DNA from: Bauldia sp.
GTDB lineage: Bacteria; Pseudomonadota; Alphaproteobacteria; Rhizobiales; Kaistiaceae
Length of the DNA: 33,183 nucleotides
Direction: 5' to 3'
NCBI GenBank assembly: GCA_020849325.1
Contig: JADLGL010000087.1
Location: 1-33,183 of the forward strand
The notes below the pieces were generated by a model, which was not told the origin of the DNA, made no database searches, and saw only the letters and a program-made list of their open reading frames with translations. Positions 23,733 to 31,253 of the stretch are shown in pieces (positions within the stretch are counted from its first letter, which is position 1; every line of letters begins with the position of its first letter). The position numbers and the translations under genes are program-made.

Positions 23733-24218
23733 TCACGCGCGGTGATAGGGATGACCGGCCAGAATGGTTATCGCCCGGTAAACCTGCTCGGCGAGCATCG
23801 CGCGGACCAGCTGGTGCGGCCAGGTCATTGCGCCGAAGGCGATCGTCTGGCGCGCTTCCCGCACGAGGTCGCCGTGGAGCCCGTCGGCCCCGCCGATGAG
23901 GAAGGCAAGGTCCGCCGTTCCATCGTCGCGGATGCGGGCGATGCGCTTCGCGAATGCCTCGCTGGTGAGGACGTCGCCGCCTTCGTCGAGCGCGAAGATC
24001 ACGGCCCCCGCCGGCACGATCCCGCGGAGTGCCGCCGCTTCCTCGCGTTGCCGGTCGGCGGCGCGCGCCGCACGGCTTTCGCCGACCTCGCGGATGGCGA
24101 AGGACAGACCGAGGCCGGCGCCGGCCCTGGCCGCACGGTCAGCGTAGCGCTCGACGAGCGTCCGCTCGGCGTCGGGCTTGAGGCGGCCGACCGCGGCGAC
24201 CAGGAGGCGCAGCGCCAT
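23733..24218 (-). CDS. rlmH: 23S rRNA pseudouridine-1915 N3-methyltransferase
   Basis: SPOUT-fold methyltransferase that modifies m3Psi1915 in helix 69 of 23S rRNA on assembled ribosomes. The 161 residues show the family sequence FALDEGGDVLTSEAFA, the SAM-knot motif LAFLIGGADGLHGDL, and the ending TWPHQLVRAMLAEQVYRA, ILAGHPYHRA. The gene lies 18 bases after rsfS, an order conserved widely in bacteria (nadD-rsfS-rlmH). Confidence 0.96.
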   Translation of the reverse strand: MALRLLVAAVGRLKPDAERTLVERYADRAARAGAGLGLSFAIREVGESRAARAADRQREEAAALRGIVPAGAVIFALDEGGDVLTSEAFAKRIARIRDDGTADLAFLIGGADGLHGDLVREARQTIAFGAMTWPHQLVRAMLAEQVYRAITILAGHPYHRA

Positions 24219-24236
24219 CGGCCGAACAGCTCCGGC

Positions 24237-24593
24237 TCAGGCGAGCGGCGGGCCCGAGATCGCGTCCGCCATCCACATCTTCTCGAGGTTGTAGAACTGG
24301 CGAACCTCGGGACGGAAGATGTGGACGATCATGTCGCCGGCATCGACCAGCACCCAATCGCAATGCGGCTGGCCCTCGACCCGCGGCGCGGGCAGGCCCG
24401 CGTCCTTGAGGTCCGATACCAGGCGTTCCGCGATCGCGTTGACGTGCCGGTTCGAGCGCCCGGAGGCCACGACCATGTGGTCGGCCATCGGGCTCTTGCC
24501 GGTGATGTCGATGGTCACGATGTCCCCCGCCTTGGCTTCGTCAAGGCTGTCGAGGACGAGGTTGAGGGCCTCGGGGTTTCGGACACTCCGCAT
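24237..24593 (-). CDS. rsfS: ribosome silencing factor RsfS
   Basis: Binds ribosomal protein L14 and blocks joining of ribosomal subunits when nutrients are scarce. The 118-residue protein contains VLDSLDEAKAGDIVTIDITG, MADHMVVASGRSNRHVNAIA, HCDWVLVDAGDMIVHIF and FYNLEKMW, all core RsfS sequences. The ATG at 24593 fits family length, though only a weak GGGA precedes it. The frame is open upstream to 24947 with an Ala/Pro-rich stretch between the nadD stop and this ATG. It has no ATG, GTG or TTG in that 136-base gap, so I treat it as untranslated. Confidence 0.92.
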   Translation of the reverse strand: MRSVRNPEALNLVLDSLDEAKAGDIVTIDITGKSPMADHMVVASGRSNRHVNAIAERLVSDLKDAGLPAPRVEGQPHCDWVLVDAGDMIVHIFRPEVRQFYNLEKMWMADAISGPPLA

Positions 24594-24729
24594 TCCCGGG
24601 GCCGGGGCAGGCGCGCGCGGCGCCCTGCCGGGCTGCAGTGCAGATGTCAGCGGTGGTTCCTCGCTCGTCGATCGTGCCGGCAGAGGTGCCGGCAGCGCGC
24701 CCGAAGATAGGATCGGTTCGGCAACCGTT

Positions 24730-25329
24730 TCAAGACGATCGTTGCGGCAGGCCGCGCCGAAGTTGCGTCGACGATAGGTCGACGCGCGGGCCGGCGAGGA
24801 AAACCATCCTTCCGGGCCGCCGGGAAAGGCCGGAAGCCGCCCGTTCCGGGATACGGCGGCGGCGGAGCCGCCGCGCCGCGGGCGAGGTGAGCGCGGCCCG
24901 CGTGTCGCGCGGGCGGTCGGCGACCGCGATCGGAACGGCGGCGGCAATCGCGCGCCAGTCGCGCCAGCGGTGGAAGCCGGCCAGGCTGTCGGCCCCCATC
25001 AGCCAGACGAATCGGACGCCCGGCGCGTGGCGCCGCAGCCAGCGGATCGTGTCGGCCGTGTAGGTCGTTCCGATCTCGGCTTCGACCGTAGTCACGTCGA
25101 TCCGCGGATGCCGCGCGATGCGGGCCGCCGCCCCGGTCCGCGCCGCAAGGGACTGCGACGGCTTCCCTTTCAGGGGATTGCCGGGCGAAACGAGCCACCA
25201 CACCCGGTCGAGGCGGAGTTTCCGGAGCGCCTTGAGGCTGAGCGCCCGGTGCCCGGCATGCGCCGGATCGAACGACCCCCCGAGGAGCCCGATCGCGAGT
25301 CCGGGCCGATGGGCGGGCAGAACCGCCAA
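24730..25329 (-). CDS. nadD: nicotinate-nucleotide adenylyltransferase
   Basis: Adenylates nicotinate mononucleotide in NAD synthesis. The nucleotidyltransferase motif GLLGGSFDPAHAGHRAL, WWLVSPGNPLKG, LMGADSLAGFHRWRDW and the final DLSSTQLRRGL (family SSTxIR) are all present. The start is not clear. The frame opens at 25389, which would overlap the Sel1-repeat gene by about 60 bases with a very arginine-rich leader. I chose the TTG at 25329, two bases after that gene's stop, which gives 199 residues. No good ribosome site is visible, so translation is probably coupled to the gene before. Confidence 0.9.
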   Translation of the reverse strand: MAVLPAHRPGLAIGLLGGSFDPAHAGHRALSLKALRKLRLDRVWWLVSPGNPLKGKPSQSLAARTGAAARIARHPRIDVTTVEAEIGTTYTADTIRWLRRHAPGVRFVWLMGADSLAGFHRWRDWRAIAAAVPIAVADRPRDTRAALTSPAARRLRRRRIPERAASGLSRRPGRMVFLAGPRVDLSSTQLRRGLPQRSS

Positions 25330-25330
25330 A

Positions 25331-26176
25331 TCAGGGCGCGGGCGCAGCCGGCGTCGGCGCGATCGCGCCCTTGGCAACGAGCCAGTCATAGACCTCGTAG
25401 CCGATTCGGTCCTGATCGGCCGGGCCGAGATGCGTCGCGGCCTCCTGCACGGCTTCGTAGATCGGGCCGCCGGGCGGCTGATTCGCCAGCACCTGCGCGG
25501 TGAGGAACCAGCGGAAGCTCTCGGTGGCGCTCACCGTCACGCCCTGGCCGCTGCGATAGGCAACGCCGAGCGTGTACATCGCCGGAACGTACAGCTGCTC
25601 GGCCGCGAGCATCATCATCTCGACGGCGCGGGCGAAATCCTGCGCCACGCCCGCCGCATTCGCGTAGGCGAGCCCGACCTGGTACTGGCCGGCCGCGTTC
25701 CCCTGTGCCGCGGCGAGGTTGAAGAGGCGCAGCGCCTCGGCGGGATCGGCCGCGACGCCCTCGCCGGCCCGGTAGCGAAGGCCGAGCGAGACCTGCGCCG
25801 GCGCGTAGCCCTGATCGGCCGCGAGCCGGTAGTAACGCACCGCCTCCTCGAGGTTCCGCTCGGTGCCGGTCGCCGTGTAGTACAGCGAGGCGAGCTCGAG
25901 CTGCGCCGCCGGGGAGCCCTGGGCCGCCGCGGCGGAGACGAGCCGGAATGCTTCGGCGGGGTTGGCGGTCACGCCGCGTCCTTCACGATAGAGCTGGCCA
26001 AGAAGAAGCTGCGCCGCGGCGTCGCCGGCGGCGGCGAGCGGCTGCAGGATGGCGGCCGCCTCGGTCGGCCGGTCCTGGTCGAGGAGGGTCTGCGCCTCCG
26101 TCACGGTCTGCGCGAGCGCGGGCGTGCCCGCAAGAAGCGCGGCGGCGAGCGCCGCTGCGAGGACTTTCGGGGCCAT
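25331..26176 (-). CDS. exported Sel1-repeat (tetratricopeptide-like) protein
   Basis: A 281-residue periplasmic protein. The signal peptide (MAPKVLAAALAAALLAGTPA, cut near ALAQ) is followed by about five Sel1-like repeats of 36 residues, of the form AxxQLxLGxLYxxGxGVxxDxxEAxRxxxxAAxQG. The repeats are visible at about 65-100, 101-137, 138-173, 174-209 and 210-245. Such solenoids bind partner proteins; no enzymatic part is seen. I chose the ATG at 26176 with GGAGG about ten bases upstream, although an ATG at 26206 is in frame. It sits between proA and nadD, which are commonly adjacent in related genomes, and shares their strand with short gaps, so it is co-transcribed with them. Confidence 0.85.
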   Translation of the reverse strand: MAPKVLAAALAAALLAGTPALAQTVTEAQTLLDQDRPTEAAAILQPLAAAGDAAAQLLLGQLYREGRGVTANPAEAFRLVSAAAAQGSPAAQLELASLYYTATGTERNLEEAVRYYRLAADQGYAPAQVSLGLRYRAGEGVAADPAEALRLFNLAAAQGNAAGQYQVGLAYANAAGVAQDFARAVEMMMLAAEQLYVPAMYTLGVAYRSGQGVTVSATESFRWFLTAQVLANQPPGGPIYEAVQEAATHLGPADQDRIGYEVYDWLVAKGAIAPTPAAPAP

Positions 26177-26216
26177 TTTCGATGTTCCTCCGGCAAGAAT
26201 CGTCATTCCGGTCTCG

Positions 26217-27524
26217 TCACGGCCGGATCTGGCCGTTGCCACGGACGCGGTATTTGAAGGTCGTGAGCTGCTCGACGCCGATCGGGCCGCGGGCATGGAG
26301 TTTTCCCGTCGCGATCCCGATCTCGGCGCCCATGCCGAACTCGCCGCCGTCGGCGAACTGGGTAGAGGCGTTGTGAAGCACGATCGCGCTGTCCACCCGG
26401 TTGAGGAAGCGCTCGGCCGCGGCCGCATCGTCGGTGACGATGCTGTCGGTGTGCTGCGAGCCGTAGCGGGTGATGTGCTCGATCGCTCCATCGACGCCGT
26501 CGACGAGTTTCGCCGAGATGATCGCGTCGAGATATTCGGTCGACCAGTCGGCCTCGGTCGCGGGTTCGATCCCTTCCGCAAGGCGCTGCAGCTCGAAATC
26601 GCCGCGGACCTCGCAGCCCGCGCCTTTCAGCGCCGCGACGAGCGGACGGAGATGCGTCGCCGCAACGGCACGGTCGACGAGCAGCGTCTCGGCCGCACCG
26701 CAGACGCCCGTCCGCCGCATTTTCGCGTTGACGACGATGCGGACCGCCATGTCGAGGTCGGCCGCCCTGTCGACGTAGACGTGGTTGATGCCCTCGAGAT
26801 GCGCGAACACCGGCACGCGCGCCTCCGCCTGCACCCGGCCGACGAGGCTCTTTCCGCCACGGGGCACGATCACGTCGATCGTACCGCCGAGGCCGGTCAG
26901 CATCAGCCCGACGGCCGCGCGATCGGAGGTCGGCACCAGCTGGATGGCCGCGCCAGGCAGCCCCGCTTCCTCGAGCCCCTCGGTGAGACAGGCGGCGATC
27001 GCCGCCGAGGACCGGCGCGAATCCGTGCCGCCGCGGAGGATCGCGGCGTTCCCCGCCTTGACGCAGAGACCGCCGGCGTCGGCGGTGACGTTGGGCCGGC
27101 TCTCGTAGATGACGCCGACGACGCCGAGCGGCGTCCGGACCCGCTCGATGTGGAGGCCGTTCGGCCGGTCCCAGCCGGCCATGACCGCGCCGACGGGATC
27201 GGGGAGCGCCGCGACCTCGTCGAGGCCGGCGGCGATCCCTTCGACGCGCGAATTGTTGAGCGTCAGGCGGTCGCGGAACGAGGCGGCGAGCATGCCGGCA
27301 TCCTCGAGGTCCGCTTCGTTGGCCTTCAGAATCTCGGCTTTCCGGACGCGGATCGCCGATGCCATCGCCCGGAGCGCACCGTTCTTCTGCACCGGCGGCG
27401 CGATCGCGAGCACGGCCGCGGCCGCGCGGGCACGGCGGCCCATTGCCTCCATGTCGCGGCGCAGCGCCTCCGGCGCCTCGGTGGTCGTCTCGTTCCGGTT
27501 GCGGGCTAGCTCGGCGGTGGTCAT
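26217..27524 (-). CDS. proA: glutamate-5-semialdehyde dehydrogenase (gamma-glutamyl phosphate reductase)
   Basis: Second enzyme of proline synthesis, reducing gamma-glutamyl phosphate with NADPH. The 435-residue aldehyde-dehydrogenase-fold protein contains [40 protein letters not shown] and the active cysteine in [14 protein letters not shown]. It ends [20 protein letters not shown], typical of ProA. The ATG at 27524 is preceded by AAGAGACGG; the 14-residue extension upstream is not needed. It is separated from proB by a divergently oriented cupin gene, so proA probably has its own promoter. Confidence 0.96.
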   Translation of the reverse strand: MTTAELARNRNETTTEAPEALRRDMEAMGRRARAAAAVLAIAPPVQKNGALRAMASAIRVRKAEILKANEADLEDAGMLAASFRDRLTLNNSRVEGIAAGLDEVAALPDPVGAVMAGWDRPNGLHIERVRTPLGVVGVIYESRPNVTADAGGLCVKAGNAAILRGGTDSRRSSAAIAACLTEGLEEAGLPGAAIQLVPTSDRAAVGLMLTGLGGTIDVIVPRGGKSLVGRVQAEARVPVFAHLEGINHVYVDRAADLDMAVRIVVNAKMRRTGVCGAAETLLVDRAVAATHLRPLVAALKGAGCEVRGDFELQRLAEGIEPATEADWSTEYLDAIISAKLVDGVDGAIEHITRYGSQHTDSIVTDDAAAAERFLNRVDSAIVLHNASTQFADGGEFGMGAEIGIATGKLHARGPIGVEQLTTFKYRVRGNGQIRP

Positions 27525-27567
27525 GGGCGCCGTCTCTTCGGTTGCGGGTCGGCTCGCGGGCCGCATG

Positions 27568-27594
27568 TCTATATCGGGTGACGGTTTCGTTCAA
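27568..27594 (-). promoter_or_regulatory. proA: candidate proA promoter
   Basis: On the minus strand TTGAAC (27594-27589) and TATAGA (27573-27568) resemble sigma70 -35 and -10 boxes, 15 bases apart, two short of ideal. They lie about 45 bases upstream of proA. This is a pattern match only. Confidence 0.3.
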
Positions 27595-27609
27595 ACGACC
27601 AGGCTAACG

Positions 27610-27627
27610 GCGTCTTGACGAAGACGC
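27610..27627. promoter_or_regulatory. inverted repeat in the proA-cupin divergent region
   Basis: GCGTCTT, GACG, AAGACGC: a perfect 7-base inverted repeat with a 4-base centre. It is 53 bases upstream of the cupin gene and about 85 bases upstream of proA. It could be an operator for either divergent gene or a leader hairpin; no U tract follows. The rest of 27525-27679 shows no gene. Confidence 0.35.
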
Positions 27628-27679
27628 GGCATGGTCCCCCGCGTGCCGGTGCGGCCGGCAGGACAACAGGGGGCCAACA

Positions 27680-28153
27680 ATGATCCGTCTTCATCGCGGC
27701 GCCGCCGTGGCGGCGTTCGCTTTCGCGCTCGCGACGACCACCACCGCCTTCGCCCAGCCGGCGGCGACGACGGCAACTCCGGCCCTGCCGGAAGCCTATG
27801 CGACGCTGCTGACGCCGCTCTTCTCCGGCAAGCTCACCATCATCGGGCAGGAAATCGCCTACCCCGCGGGCGTCCCGAACATCACGAGCGCCATCGTGAC
27901 GATCGCGCCCGGCGCCGAGACCGGCTGGCACACCCACGAGGTGCCGCTGTTCGCCTACGTCCTCGAGGGCACGGCCACCATCGACTATGGCAGCAGGGGC
28001 ACGCGCGCGGCCGGTCCCGGCAGTACGTTCCTCGAAGCGATGAACTGGGCGCACAACGCGCACAATTACGGCGACGTGCCGGTCCGGATTCTCGCGATCT
28101 ACATCGGCGCCGAGGGCGTCGCCAACGCCGAGCCGGCGACCGGGGCAGAGTAG
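27680..28153 (+). CDS. exported cupin-domain protein
   Basis: A 157-residue periplasmic protein with a signal peptide (IRLHRGAAVAAFAFALATTT, cut near AFAQP) and a single cupin barrel. The first cupin motif is GAETGWHTHEVPLFAYVLEG, with metal-ligand histidines 84 and 86; the second motif is NWAHNAHNYGDVPVR with histidines 125 and 128. It probably binds a metal, but its substrate cannot be told from sequence. The ATG is preceded by AGGGGGCC. It runs opposite to proB and proA and splits the usual proBA pair; its stop is six bases from the proB stop. Confidence 0.85.
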   Translation: MIRLHRGAAVAAFAFALATTTTAFAQPAATTATPALPEAYATLLTPLFSGKLTIIGQEIAYPAGVPNITSAIVTIAPGAETGWHTHEVPLFAYVLEGTATIDYGSRGTRAAGPGSTFLEAMNWAHNAHNYGDVPVRILAIYIGAEGVANAEPATGAE

Positions 28154-28159
28154 CCCCGG

Positions 28160-29281
28160 CTACTCGCCGGCGATGACCATGTCGTCGCGGTGCATCATTT
28201 CCGGCCGCCCGGCATAGCCGAGGATCGATTCGATGTCGGAGCTGTTGCGGCCGATGATCCGCACCGCGTCGACGGCGTCATAGGCGACGAGGCCGCGGGC
28301 AATCTCCTCGCCCGCCGGGCCGAGGACGCGGATCGCGTCGCCGCGCTGGAACGTGCCCTCGACGCGCTTCACGCCGGCGGGCAGGAGGCTCTTGCCGGCG
28401 CGGAGCGCGCGGACGGCGCCCGCGTCGATCGCGATGAGGCCGCGCGTTTCGAGGTGGCCGGAGATCCAGTTCTTCCGCGCGGTGCCGGGTTTCGCATCGG
28501 CGAGGAACCAGGTGCAGCGGTCGCCGGCGGTGATCGCGGCGAGCGGGTGGAGCTTGTGGCCGGAGGCGATCACCATCGTCGTGCCGGCGGTGGTTGCGAT
28601 CCGGCCCGCCTCGATCTTGGTCACCATGCCGCCCTTCGACAGTTCGCTGCCGACCGTCCCCGCCATCCCCTCGATCTCGGGCGTCACCCGCTCGACCACC
28701 GGTATGAACCGGGCGTTCGGGTCCTTCTGCGGCGGAGCGGTGTAGAGGCCGTCGATGTCGGACAGGAGGACGAGGAGGTCCGCGCCCATCATCGAAGCGA
28801 CGCGGGCGGCGAGACGGTCATTGTCGCCGTAGCGGATTTCCGCCGTCGCCACCGTGTCGTTCTCGTTGATGACCGGCACCGCCTTCAGCGCCAAGAGCGT
28901 GTTGATCGTGGCGCGCGCATTGAGATAGCGCCGCCGCTCCTCGGTGTCGGAGAGCGTGAGGAGAATCTGCCCCGCCGTCAGCCCGCGCCCGCCGAGAACC
29001 TCCGACCACGCCCGCGCCAGCGCGATCTGCCCCACGGCCGCTGACGCCTGGCTCTGCTCGAGGAGCAGCGGCCCCTTCGGCAGGCCGAGGACGTTCCGGC
29101 CGAGCGCGATCGAACCCGAGGACACGACGAGCACGTCCCGCCCGCCACGCGCGAGCGCGGCGAGGTCTTCCGCGACGGTTTCGAGCCAGTCGCGCTTCAG
29201 CCTGCCGGCCCTGGCATCGACCAGCAGCGCCGAACCGATCTTGACGACGATCCGGCGAAAATCCTCGGGTTTACGGTTCAC
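28160..29281 (-). CDS. proB: glutamate 5-kinase
   Basis: First, feedback-controlled enzyme of proline synthesis, phosphorylating glutamate. The amino-acid-kinase domain shows [60 protein letters not shown] and [11 protein letters not shown]-terminal PUA domain occupies about residues 280-373 (the kinase domain proper ends before [13 protein letters not shown]). The 373-residue length is usual for ProB with PUA. The start is a GTG at 29281 that overlaps the vapC stop as GTGA, so proB translation is apparently coupled to the toxin-antitoxin operon upstream. An obgE gene usually precedes proB in related genomes and is absent here. Confidence 0.95.
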   Translation of the reverse strand: MNRKPEDFRRIVVKIGSALLVDARAGRLKRDWLETVAEDLAALARGGRDVLVVSSGSIALGRNVLGLPKGPLLLEQSQASAAVGQIALARAWSEVLGGRGLTAGQILLTLSDTEERRRYLNARATINTLLALKAVPVINENDTVATAEIRYGDNDRLAARVASMMGADLLVLLSDIDGLYTAPPQKDPNARFIPVVERVTPEIEGMAGTVGSELSKGGMVTKIEAGRIATTAGTTMVIASGHKLHPLAAITAGDRCTWFLADAKPGTARKNWISGHLETRGLIAIDAGAVRALRAGKSLLPAGVKRVEGTFQRGDAIRVLGPAGEEIARGLVAYDAVDAVRIIGRNSSDIESILGYAGRPEMMHRDDMVIAGE

Positions 29282-29670
29282 GTGAGCGCGGGGCGAATGT
29301 CGGTGAGGGCGAAATTGCCGCCCTTATAGAGGAGCGGCACGCCATGTGTCTTGGCCACCGCGTAGGCGAGGCAATCGCCGTAGTTGAGCTGCGCGGGGCG
29401 GCCCCGGCCTTTGCCGTAGCGTTCGAAGGCGGCGGTTGCGGCGGCGTACATGTCAAATGTGAACGGCACCGCCAAAAGGCCCGACAACCCGAGGAGACTC
29501 GAAATGAAGCTGTTCGGGTCCGCGATTTTGAATTCGAGGACCAGCCGCAACTCCACCAGCGTTGGCGTACCGATCAGTGACGGTCCTTGCGTCGCGGCCA
29601 GAAGTAGCGGCTCGTGATCGTCCTCCTCGAGCGCGATAGCCACCAAGGCCGACGTATCGAGCGCGATCAC
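29278..29670 (-). CDS. vapC: VapC-family PIN-domain toxin ribonuclease
   Basis: A 130-residue PIN-domain protein, probable toxin of a type II VapBC module that cleaves RNA. Acidic active-site residues are visible: Asp5 in [12 protein letters not shown], Glu40 in [11 protein letters not shown] and Asp99 in [13 protein letters not shown]. The fourth, usually Asp in a GNDF-type motif, is Asn119 in [11 protein letters not shown], although Asp124 follows nearby, so activity may be altered. It begins with GTG overlapping the vapB stop (GTGA) and ends with GTGA overlapping the proB start. The toxin gene therefore sits between antitoxin and proline kinase in one coupled transcript. Confidence 0.9.
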   Translation of the reverse strand: MIALDTSALVAIALEEDDHEPLLLAATQGPSLIGTPTLVELRLVLEFKIADPNSFISSLLGLSGLLAVPFTFDMYAAATAAFERYGKGRGRPAQLNYGDCLAYAVAKTHGVPLLYKGGNFALTDIRPALT

Positions 29671-29936
29671 TTGGGCAGGCCGCGCTCGTCATAGAGGTCG
29701 GCGTGATCGGACGTCACACCGGGCTTCTTGGTGCCCGCAGCGCGGCGCGCCGCAGCGCGAAGACGATCGTAGTCTCCACGCTGCCGTGGGTTGAGCCCAT
29801 CGACGGTCTGCCGCGCGTCGACCTCTTTCTGAAGAGCCTGCAGCACCACCTCTGTGACCGGCACCTTTCGCCTGTCGGCAATCTCATGCGCCAATCGGTA
29901 CGCCTCGTCGCTTCGGATATTGAGCTGTCTCGCCAT
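29667..29936 (-). CDS. vapB: VapB-family antitoxin (PSK/Rv0623-like)
   Basis: An 89-residue antitoxin. The N-terminal half, MARQLNIRSDEAYRLAHEIA then VPVTEVVLQALQKEV, fits the Rv0623/PSK ribbon-helix-helix-like DNA-binding family. The C-terminal half, rich in Arg, Lys and Asp, would wrap the toxin. The ATG is preceded by a strong GGAGG six bases away. It belongs to a different antitoxin family from the VapB-like part encoded at 13494-13859. It overlaps vapC by GTGA. Confidence 0.9.
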   Translation of the reverse strand: MARQLNIRSDEAYRLAHEIADRRKVPVTEVVLQALQKEVDARQTVDGLNPRQRGDYDRLRAAARRAAGTKKPGVTSDHADLYDERGLPK

Positions 29937-29942
29937 GTAGCA

Positions 29943-29988
29943 CCTCCATCGCAGATGCTAGCATAAGATCGTACCGCCTCGTCTTCAA
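29943..29988 (-). promoter_or_regulatory. vapB promoter, operator-like palindrome and ribosome site
   Basis: On the minus strand TTGAAG (29988-29983) and TATGCT (29965-29960) are -35 and -10-like boxes exactly 17 bases apart. The perfect 10-base palindrome ATGCTAGCAT (29955-29964) covers the -10 box and is placed as a VapB/VapBC autorepression operator would be. GGAGG at 29947-29943 follows, six bases before the vapB ATG. Boxes, palindrome and spacing are seen directly; binding by VapB is inferred. Confidence 0.6.
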
Positions 29989-30015
29989 GGCTTTGCGAGC
30001 CCGGCCGCCGCTGCC

Positions 30016-30044
30016 TTGACGGTGACGGGCCTTCACGGTGACAC
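30016..30044 (+). promoter_or_regulatory. candidate promoter with direct repeats upstream of the TraB/GumN gene
   Basis: TTGACG at 30016-30021 could be a -35 box; the -10 position 17 bases later (TGACAC) is poor. The octamer ACGGTGAC occurs twice, at 30019 and 30035, 16 bases apart, which may mark a regulator site. No gene is seen in 29937-30101, the divergent gap with vapB. Confidence 0.25.
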
Positions 30045-30101
30045 ATCCCGTGGATGCATGGGGCACGGTGCCATCGGCGCGACAGCAGACTGGAGAGAGA
30101 A

Positions 30102-31184
30102 ATGCGATCGGCATTGTTGAAGGCAGCGCTCGGCATGGGCGTCGCGGTCGGAATCGTCACGACCGCCGCGGCCGACCCCGCCCTTTTCGTGGCGCGTGAC
30201 GCGGACACGAGAGTCTACCTCTTCGGCACCGTCCACCTTGCGAATTGCGACACCGTGGAGCCCGCGCCGACGCGCCCCACCAAACAGGCGATCGCGACCG
30301 GCTGTCCGGAATGGCTGACGGGCGCGATCGCCGACGCCTTCGCCGAGGCCGACGAGCTCTGGATCGAGACGGTCGACCTCGAGGACGAGGCGCTGATCGT
30401 CGCGCTCACCGAGGAGCTGGGCTTCCTGCCAGAAGGCGAGCGCCTCACTGACTATGTGCCGGCGGCGGAACTCCTCGAACTGGCCGAACTGCTCGGCGGC
30501 GGGGCCATGGCCGACGCGCTCGTCCCGGAATTCGACCGGATGACGCCCTGGCTCCTTTCGACGGTTCTCGGCACACTCACGATGACCGGCGGGGACCCCA
30601 CGGCGGCCGAACAGGGCGTCGACATGGTGCTGATGCGCCTCGCCGCCGAACGGGGCATTCCGGTCAACGGCTTCGAGACCGGCGAGTACCAGATCCGGAT
30701 GATCGCCGGCGATCCGATGGAACTCCAGGTGGCCGACCTCCGGACGCTGGTCGTCCTCCTCCGCGCGGGGATCGATCTCGCTGCGCTCGTCGAATGGACG
30801 TTCGACAAGATGTGGGAGTTCTGGCTCGCCGGCGACCTCGAATCCGTGGCGTACATGATGCTGGGCGACGACGAGGCGTTCTTCGACCAGTACGAGGAGG
30901 AACTCGCGCCGATCCTCGGGCTCACGGAAGCCGATATCGGGACCCTCGAAGACGCGATCGAAGCGCTCTACGAAGGCCAATTGGCCGACCCCGTACAGCG
31001 CGCGCTCGACGGCTATGAGCGCGTCATCGCGGAGCGGAACCGCAACTGGGCCGTCCAGATCGACACCATGTTCGACCGGCCGGGAACGTTCTTCGTCGCC
31101 GTCGGCGCCGGTCACTTCACGGGCGATGCCGCTCTCCAGACGCTCATCACGGGCAAGGGCGTGACGGTCGAACGTATCCAGTAG
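30102..31184 (+). CDS. TraB/GumN-family exported protein
   Basis: A 360-residue protein with a signal peptide (MRSALLKAALGMGVAVGIV, cut near TTAAA). The TraB/GumN/TIKI fold is indicated by the first conserved motif VYLFGTVHLANC (GxxH) and by VAVGAGHFTGDAAL near the C-terminus (second GxxH). The conserved acidic patch ADELWIETVDLED and the GFETGEYQIRMI region lie between. TIKI relatives are metalloproteases and GumN lies in xanthan clusters, but the role of the bacterial family is unknown. The ATG at 30102 has GGAG six bases upstream; an ATG at 30054 would add 16 residues before the signal peptide. It is convergent with sucD. Confidence 0.85.
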   Translation: MRSALLKAALGMGVAVGIVTTAAADPALFVARDADTRVYLFGTVHLANCDTVEPAPTRPTKQAIATGCPEWLTGAIADAFAEADELWIETVDLEDEALIVALTEELGFLPEGERLTDYVPAAELLELAELLGGGAMADALVPEFDRMTPWLLSTVLGTLTMTGGDPTAAEQGVDMVLMRLAAERGIPVNGFETGEYQIRMIAGDPMELQVADLRTLVVLLRAGIDLAALVEWTFDKMWEFWLAGDLESVAYMMLGDDEAFFDQYEEELAPILGLTEADIGTLEDAIEALYEGQLADPVQRALDGYERVIAERNRNWAVQIDTMFDRPGTFFVAVGAGHFTGDAALQTLITGKGVTVERIQ

Positions 31185-31201
31185 CGCCTCCGGCAAGGAA
31201 A

Positions 31202-31229
31202 ACGGCCCGGCAGTCACCCGCCGGGCCGT
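31202..31229 (-). terminator. intrinsic terminator of the sucCD transcript
   Basis: ACGGCCCGGC and GCCGGGCCGT form a perfect 10-base-pair stem with an 8-base loop, 25 bases past the sucD stop. On the minus strand the stem runs directly into TTTTCCTT, a proper U tract. It lies between the convergent TraB/GumN gene and sucD and may also stop plus-strand transcripts less efficiently. Confidence 0.75.
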
Positions 31230-31253
31230 CGAAATCTCCAGCGCCGGAAGAAG

